Shown here piece by piece: positions 41,668-44,763 of a stretch of DNA of 44,763 nucleotides. Source of the stretch: CAXPZW01 sp049594615 (GTDB lineage: Bacteria; Bacteroidota; Bacteroidia; Flavobacteriales_D; Sanyastnellaceae); the NCBI GenBank assembly GCA_049594615.1, contig JBMYJR010000018.1:1-44763 (forward strand), read 5' to 3'. The translations under genes were made by a program, and so were the position numbers. The notes beneath the pieces are model-generated. The model worked only from the letters and a program-made list of their open reading frames with translations, did not search any database and was not told the origin of the DNA. The first letter of the stretch is position 1, and the number at the start of each line of letters is the position of its first letter.

Positions 41668-42618
41668 ATGAAATCGTTCCTTACGGTCGCACTCCTGCTC
41701 TCCACCCTGCTTGTATCTGCCCAAACCCTCACCCGGGATTGGAAAAAAGGCGACTCCTTTGAAGTATCCTTCACCAAAACCCGCCAAGACGACGGCGGCG
41801 AAGTGGTGCGAGAAGAAGACAGTACCTACACCATCGAGGTGATTGCCACCAACAAGACTGCGTGCACCCTGCGCGTCATCTCAGATCACCCCCTCTACGA
41901 CGACGAGGAAGTGTCCAAAGACGACGAAGATTTTGTGTTTGACGTCCCCCAAGACATCACCTACGAAATCGTGCTGCCCAAAGACGCACCTGGCATGACT
42001 GTGACCAACTGGGAAGCCATTTCCAAGTCAGTGCTCAGCCCGTTTGAAGCGTTCGAGAAGGAGTTGGATGACGAAGACGAATTTGCCCAATTCTTCATGC
42101 TCATGTTTGAAGCTGTTGTGGAACCCTTCCGCTCTCAAAAAGGCATCGAGGACATGATTTCCCAAGAGCTGCGCTACCTGATTGATCCGTACTTCTTGGA
42201 GTTTGAAGGCCAAGAGGCCATCACCGTTTCCAACGTCTGTCCAAACCCGATCAAACCGGAGCTGGAGAGCCACATGGATCGCGTGTACACCCACAGCACC
42301 GACGCCGATGGCAACACGGTGATTACTGTGACTTCGGACATTGACATGTCCGGTTTGCTCGCGCCCATGAAAGACATGATCGTGGCCATGGCCACAGCGG
42401 GGGATGATGACATGACCGACCAGGACAAAGCCAACATGGAAGCCAAGCTCGCCGAGATCGACGCCATGGAAATGACCGCCGTGCTCACCGAGACCTACAC
42501 CGTAGGCAAGGACAATTGGCCCATCCGCGTAGCGTCCAGCATGACCCTTGAGGGCAACGAGTTTGGCCGCCAGCGCAGCACCATTGTCGAGGCCACCAAT
42601 ACCCTGACTCGAAAGTAA
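41668..42618 (+). CDS. Secreted acidic protein of unknown function
   Basis: 316 aa from the ATG at 41668 (signal peptide SFLTVALLLSTLLVSAQ); an ATG three codons earlier at 41659 is possible. The mature protein is rich in Asp and Glu, with DDEEVSKDDEDFVFDVP, and alternates predicted beta strands (STYTIEVIATNKTACTLRVI) with a helical acidic stretch (AFEKELDDEDEFAQFFMLMFEAVVE split over about 120-145). The C-terminal strand set EMTAVLTETYTVGKDNWPIRV resembles secreted Bacteroidota proteins that bind ligands, but I do not recognise a named family. No sorting domain or lipobox, so periplasmic. A TAACTTGC box (41643-41650) lies upstream. proC starts 8 nt after the stop. Confidence 0.8.
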   Translation: MKSFLTVALLLSTLLVSAQTLTRDWKKGDSFEVSFTKTRQDDGGEVVREEDSTYTIEVIATNKTACTLRVISDHPLYDDEEVSKDDEDFVFDVPQDITYEIVLPKDAPGMTVTNWEAISKSVLSPFEAFEKELDDEDEFAQFFMLMFEAVVEPFRSQKGIEDMISQELRYLIDPYFLEFEGQEAITVSNVCPNPIKPELESHMDRVYTHSTDADGNTVITVTSDIDMSGLLAPMKDMIVAMATAGDDDMTDQDKANMEAKLAEIDAMEMTAVLTETYTVGKDNWPIRVASSMTLEGNEFGRQRSTIVEATNTLTRK

Positions 42619-42626
42619 TTTCACGT

Positions 42627-43412
42627 ATGGCTCAACGCATTGCCCTGATTGGGGCAGGTAACCTGGGTGCCAGCCTTTTGCAAGGCTGGGTGAACGACCC
42701 CGCCGTCACCAACACTTCCATCACCGCCACCAAACGGGACACGTCCAGCCTTGCTCCTTTTGCAGCACAAGGCGTGGTGGTCGCCCCATCAAATGTGGAC
42801 GCTGTGAACGGTGCAGATCTGATTGTGGTGGCCGTCAAGCCGCACAACGTTGAGGCTGTTGTGCGCGGCTTTGCCGGTGGTTTGCAACCGGGGCAAGCAG
42901 TGGTTTCTGTCGTTACGGGCGTATCCACGGCAGCCATCGCCAGCTGGGTGCCCGAAGGCGTGGAAGTCTACCGTGCCATGCCCAACACCGGCGCGCACGT
43001 GGGCGAATCCATGACCTGCCTGTGCGGCACAGGAACGCACCAAGCGGCCGTGGCCGCTTTGTTTGATGCCATTGGGCAAACCGTGGTGATCGATGAAACT
43101 TTGATGGACGCCGCCACCGTACTGGGTGCGTGCGGCATTGCGTATGTGATGCGCTTCATCCGTGGCATGATCCAAGGCGGCATCCAAATCGGATTTGACG
43201 CCGATGTGGCGGGCAGAATCGTCACCCAAACTGTGGCCGGTGCCGCCCAACTCTTGGCCCAAGAAGGCCGCCATCCCGAAGCCGAAATAGACAAGGTCAC
43301 CACCCCACGTGGCTGTACCATTGTGGGACTCAACGAGATGGAGCACAACGGCTTTTCCAGTGCACTCATCAAGGGCATTGTGGCGTCACACAAGCAGATC
43401 GTGGAGCTCTAA
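42627..43412 (+). CDS. proC: Pyrroline-5-carboxylate reductase
   Basis: 261 aa. ProC makes L-proline from pyrroline-5-carboxylate with NAD(P)H. Seen: N-terminal dinucleotide loop IALIGAGNLGASLLQGW (about 5-21), LIVVAVKPHNVEAVV (about 65-80), VEVYRAMPNTGAHVGESMT (about 112-130) and the C-terminal dimerisation/signature domain with ACGIAYVMRFIRGMIQGG (about 170-187), DKVTTPRGCTIVGLNEME (about 223-240) and a final GFSSALIKGI. Length is normal. It starts 8 nt after the secreted acidic protein gene and is probably co-transcribed with it, with no evident functional link. Confidence 0.95.
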   Translation: MAQRIALIGAGNLGASLLQGWVNDPAVTNTSITATKRDTSSLAPFAAQGVVVAPSNVDAVNGADLIVVAVKPHNVEAVVRGFAGGLQPGQAVVSVVTGVSTAAIASWVPEGVEVYRAMPNTGAHVGESMTCLCGTGTHQAAVAALFDAIGQTVVIDETLMDAATVLGACGIAYVMRFIRGMIQGGIQIGFDADVAGRIVTQTVAGAAQLLAQEGRHPEAEIDKVTTPRGCTIVGLNEMEHNGFSSALIKGIVASHKQIVEL

Positions 43413-43570
43413 ATCTGCATTTGCCCCCTTCCCGCCTGGGCTTTCAGGTCACACTTGATGATCAACCCTCGGCTGAAATTCTTCGGCCTTCACAAAACCA
43501 GCCGTAGCGCAGATTGGTTGTTCCTATTGGAGATAAGCACAACCGATTTCGATGACCTGCGGTTGCGTGC

Positions 43571-43578
43571 CATCTTTG
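43571..43578 (+). promoter_or_regulatory. -7-like element CATCTTTG before the thioredoxin-like gene
   Basis: One mismatch to TAnnTTTG, 19 nt before the ATG at 43598. No TTG at the expected -33 distance is evident. Confidence 0.35.
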
Positions 43579-43597
43579 TACCCAAACCACACCTACC

Positions 43598-43846
43598 ATG
43601 GAGATCATCATGATCAAAAAGCAAGGCTGCATGCCTTGCAAGCAGTTCGAACCCACCGCGCAGCAGCTCGCCGAAGGCAAGAACCTCGGTTTCCGTTCCA
43701 TCATGATGGAAACCATGCCCGAAAACATGCGTCCTGAAATCGCCCCGACATTCTACTTGATGAAAGAAGGCGCCATTTTGGAAGAATGGGCCGGCACCTC
43801 AGACCGCAAGTTTGAGCGCGTGCTCGAACGGCATGTGAACGCATAG
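43598..43846 (+). CDS. Mini thioredoxin-like protein with CMPC motif
   Basis: 82 aa, shorter than thioredoxin (about 105) because the N-terminal strand and helix are missing. Seen: IIMIKKQGCMPCKQFEPTAQQL with redox pair CMPC at residues 11-14, a cis-proline loop in APTFYLMKEGAILEEWAG (about 49-66) and a last helix ending in ERVLERHVNA. It fits the small thioredoxin-family proteins (glutaredoxin-sized) that act as cytoplasmic disulfide reductases; partner unknown. It ends 146 nt before the tmRNA and has its own promoter-like box. Confidence 0.85.
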   Translation: MEIIMIKKQGCMPCKQFEPTAQQLAEGKNLGFRSIMMETMPENMRPEIAPTFYLMKEGAILEEWAGTSDRKFERVLERHVNA

Positions 43847-43926
43847 TTTAGCCGTGCAAATAACTTGGAGGCGGCATTTTGCAAACGGCGAAGCGGTCCT
43901 CGACCGCCACAGCGGTAAAAACCTCC

Positions 43927-43934
43927 TATCTTTG
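43927..43934 (+). promoter_or_regulatory. -7 element TATCTTTG of the tmRNA gene
   Basis: Exact match to TAnnTTTG. Transcription should start near 43940, about 50 nt before the mature tmRNA 5' end. No TTG at the usual -33 distance. Confidence 0.55.
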
Positions 43935-43936
43935 AC

Positions 43937-43969
43937 GCCCCGCTTTTGTGCGGGGTATGTTCTTTGACA
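43937..43969 (+). promoter_or_regulatory. tmRNA precursor leader: GC hairpin and BoxA-like sequence
   Basis: CCCCGC (43938-43943), loop TTTTGT, GCGGGG (43950-43955) form a perfect 6-bp stem, extendable by a G-T pair. It is not followed by a T-run. TGTTCTTTGACA (43958-43969) matches the rRNA antitermination BoxA (E. coli TGCTCTTTAACA) at 10 of 12 positions. The BoxA reading is an inference. Confidence 0.45.
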
Positions 43970-43991
43970 GTGGAAACTCCAACCACGACCT

Positions 43992-44386
43992 GGGGCCGAA
44001 ATGGTTTCGACAGCAAGGTCAACGGATTGGTAAGCATGTCGGGCTTTGTTTGTTGGCCCGTTAATCTCAACATCCCAGCCTATAAATGGCAACACTGACT
44101 ACGCACTCGCTGCATAATCATAGCTCAGCTAGATTAGCTTCATTCCAGCCCAAAGGGCGGAACGAGTTGTTCCACTACTGGGGGTACCTGAACGGTAGAT
44201 TCGGAGCATCATAACCAGGTTCTAGCCAAGACCTCGTCTCAGGGTCGCGGCGAAATCAACGAGACTAAGTCCAGGATTTGGCGGGCGATAGCCTGTCCTG
44301 GATCGAAAAACAACATTCGCCTAAGCATGTAGAAAGCTCTTTTGTTGCTTGTTTGGACGGGGGTTCGACTCCCCCCGGCTCCACCA
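43992..44386 (+). ncRNA. ssrA: Transfer-messenger RNA (tmRNA, SsrA)
   Basis: 395 nt. The 5' end GGGGCCG pairs with CGGCTCC (44376-44382) to form the 7-bp acceptor stem, followed by discriminator A and an encoded CCA (44384-44386). The T-arm GGGGGTTCGACTCCCCC precedes it, and the 5' GAAATGGTTTCGACAG segment is the conserved D-like region. The tag reading frame runs GGC AAC ACT GAC TAC GCA CTC GCT GCA TAA (44088-44117), giving GNTDYALAA after the alanine carried by tmRNA itself; the ALAA end is the protease signal. GETNYALAA/GENNYALAA tags are typical of Bacteroidota. tmRNA rescues stalled ribosomes together with SmpB (1839-2285). It is one-piece, not permuted. Precursor leader features are listed separately. 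Confidence 0.97.
44088..44117 (+). other. tmRNA proteolysis-tag reading frame (GNTDYALAA-stop)
   Basis: Nine codons plus TAA inside the tmRNA. The resume codon is GGC (Gly), preceded by TATAAAT. The tag marks rescued peptides for ClpXP-type degradation. Confidence 0.9.
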
Positions 44387-44398
44387 AGAAATGGTCAA

Positions 44399-44763
44399 TT
44401 GACTAGAAATATTTTAAGCCTTTTGGCCATCCTATATGGCTTGATCTACTTCTTCTATGAGTCGTGGTATCACCTCAACTTCGGCCAATCGGTTTTGAAT
44501 CTCTCGATCGACTACTTGGCAATCATCCTCTTGCTTGTGGCAGGAACGGTCAATCTGAAGGCAAGCAACGGCGAGGGGCTTCTATGCGGAGCTTGGGGCT
44601 TTACCGCATGCCTTATGATGAGAGCTTATGCTTGGAGGCACGACGCGGCCGGCTTAGGAATCGAAGAATCCAAGGTCATGTCTTTACTCATCTTGGCGAT
44701 TGCCGTATCGACTGTTGCATTTGCTGCTTCGTTGATTCTGTCATTTTCGCGCAGACAGAAATG
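44399..44763 (+). CDS. Membrane protein of unknown family, 3' partial
   Basis: A frame that stays open from a TTG at 44399 to the window edge, 121 codons. Hydrophobic segments: ILSLLAILYGLIYFFYESW, LNLSIDYLAIILLLVAGTVNL, GLLCGAWGFTACLMMRAY and VMSLLILAIAVSTVAFAASLIL, so four membrane helices. Loops carry WYHLNFGQ and AWRHDAAGLGIEE. I do not recognise the family. The start is uncertain: TTG at 44399 is 12 nt after the tmRNA CCA end and lies within the palindrome GTCAATTGAC (44394-44403); later TTG codons are possible and no early ATG exists. Since it starts right after tmRNA, a common integration site, foreign origin is possible but not shown. Confidence 0.55.
   Translation, partial: MTRNILSLLAILYGLIYFFYESWYHLNFGQSVLNLSIDYLAIILLLVAGTVNLKASNGEGLLCGAWGFTACLMMRAYAWRHDAAGLGIEESKVMSLLILAIAVSTVAFAASLILSFSRRQK

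Noticed and set aside
43950..43969. Reading TGTTCTTTG as a second tmRNA -7 box
   Set aside because: It lacks the TA of TAnnTTTG, and an exact TATCTTTG box lies 24 nt upstream; the BoxA reading fits better.
1..44763. Insertion sequences, prophage genes, tRNA or rRNA genes
   Set aside because: No transposase, integrase or phage structural gene, and no tRNA or rRNA other than the tRNA-like part of tmRNA, was seen.

Overview
This window reads as Bacteroidota chromosome. Sequence evidence: C-terminal type IX secretion (T9SS) sorting domains of type A (2308-3450, 33262-36213, probably 15005-16243 and 16321-18249) and type B (27725-30622); several TonB-dependent receptors and related outer-membrane barrels; promoters of the form TTG-N17-23-TAnnTTTG (or TTCG); almost no Shine-Dalgarno signals; and a tmRNA tag GNTDYALAA of the Bacteroidota kind. 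GC looks mid-to-high fifties, high for Flavobacteriales. I lean to a high-GC Flavobacteriales relative but cannot fix the order from sequence alone. Most genes are ordinary, chromosomal and densely packed.

Layout. 1-5.2 kb: 3' part of an outer-membrane barrel gene, smpB, a secreted protein made almost wholly of an Asp-x-x triplet repeat with a T9SS tail, and an HTTM/DCC membrane protein. 5.2-9 kb: a 515-bp repeat-rich intergenic region, a PaaG-like enoyl-CoA hydratase/isomerase, a secreted M48-like protease, a single-domain response regulator, a DUF551-like protein, a second repeat-bearing gap and a DinB-like protein. 9-15 kb: a leftward overlapping cluster (rsmE, small DUF4359-like protein, GH20 lipoprotein), then rightward an HGSNAT-like membrane acyltransferase, an ArsI/CadI-like metalloenzyme and a PlsC acyltransferase. 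15-18.2 kb: a secreted EEP nuclease/phosphatase and a secreted YtcJ-like amidohydrolase. 18.2-26.8 kb: a metal-uptake block with a Fur/Zur-type repressor divergent from a lipoprotein and a ZnuD-like receptor, a small lipoprotein, a second receptor behind a DtxR-like palindrome, and a PF14905 barrel protein. 26.9-30.6 kb: a small membrane protein, a 390-bp AT-richer gap with a G9 tract, and a 965-aa adhesin with eleven 49-aa repeats. 30.7-36.2 kb: MDR oxidoreductase, DUF985 cupin, SdpI-like protein, MsrB, secreted CotH/LTD protein. 36.2-41 kb: a 1587-aa double-length UvrA. 41-44.8 kb: GNAT acetyltransferase, secreted acidic protein, proC, mini-thioredoxin, tmRNA, and a partial membrane gene starting 13 bases after the tmRNA.

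How the genes work together. smpB and ssrA, the two parts of trans-translation, lie about 42 kb apart. The Fur/Zur repressor, lipoprotein and receptor look like one metal-responsive unit with two inverted repeats placed over both divergent promoters. The most unusual items are the tandem UvrA, in which every degenerate ATPase residue I found falls on one of its four ATP sites; the triplet-repeat secreted protein; a dispersed intergenic repeat seen at three loci; and the near absence of space between convergent genes (six of seven junctions have a gap of 3 nt or less, or overlap).
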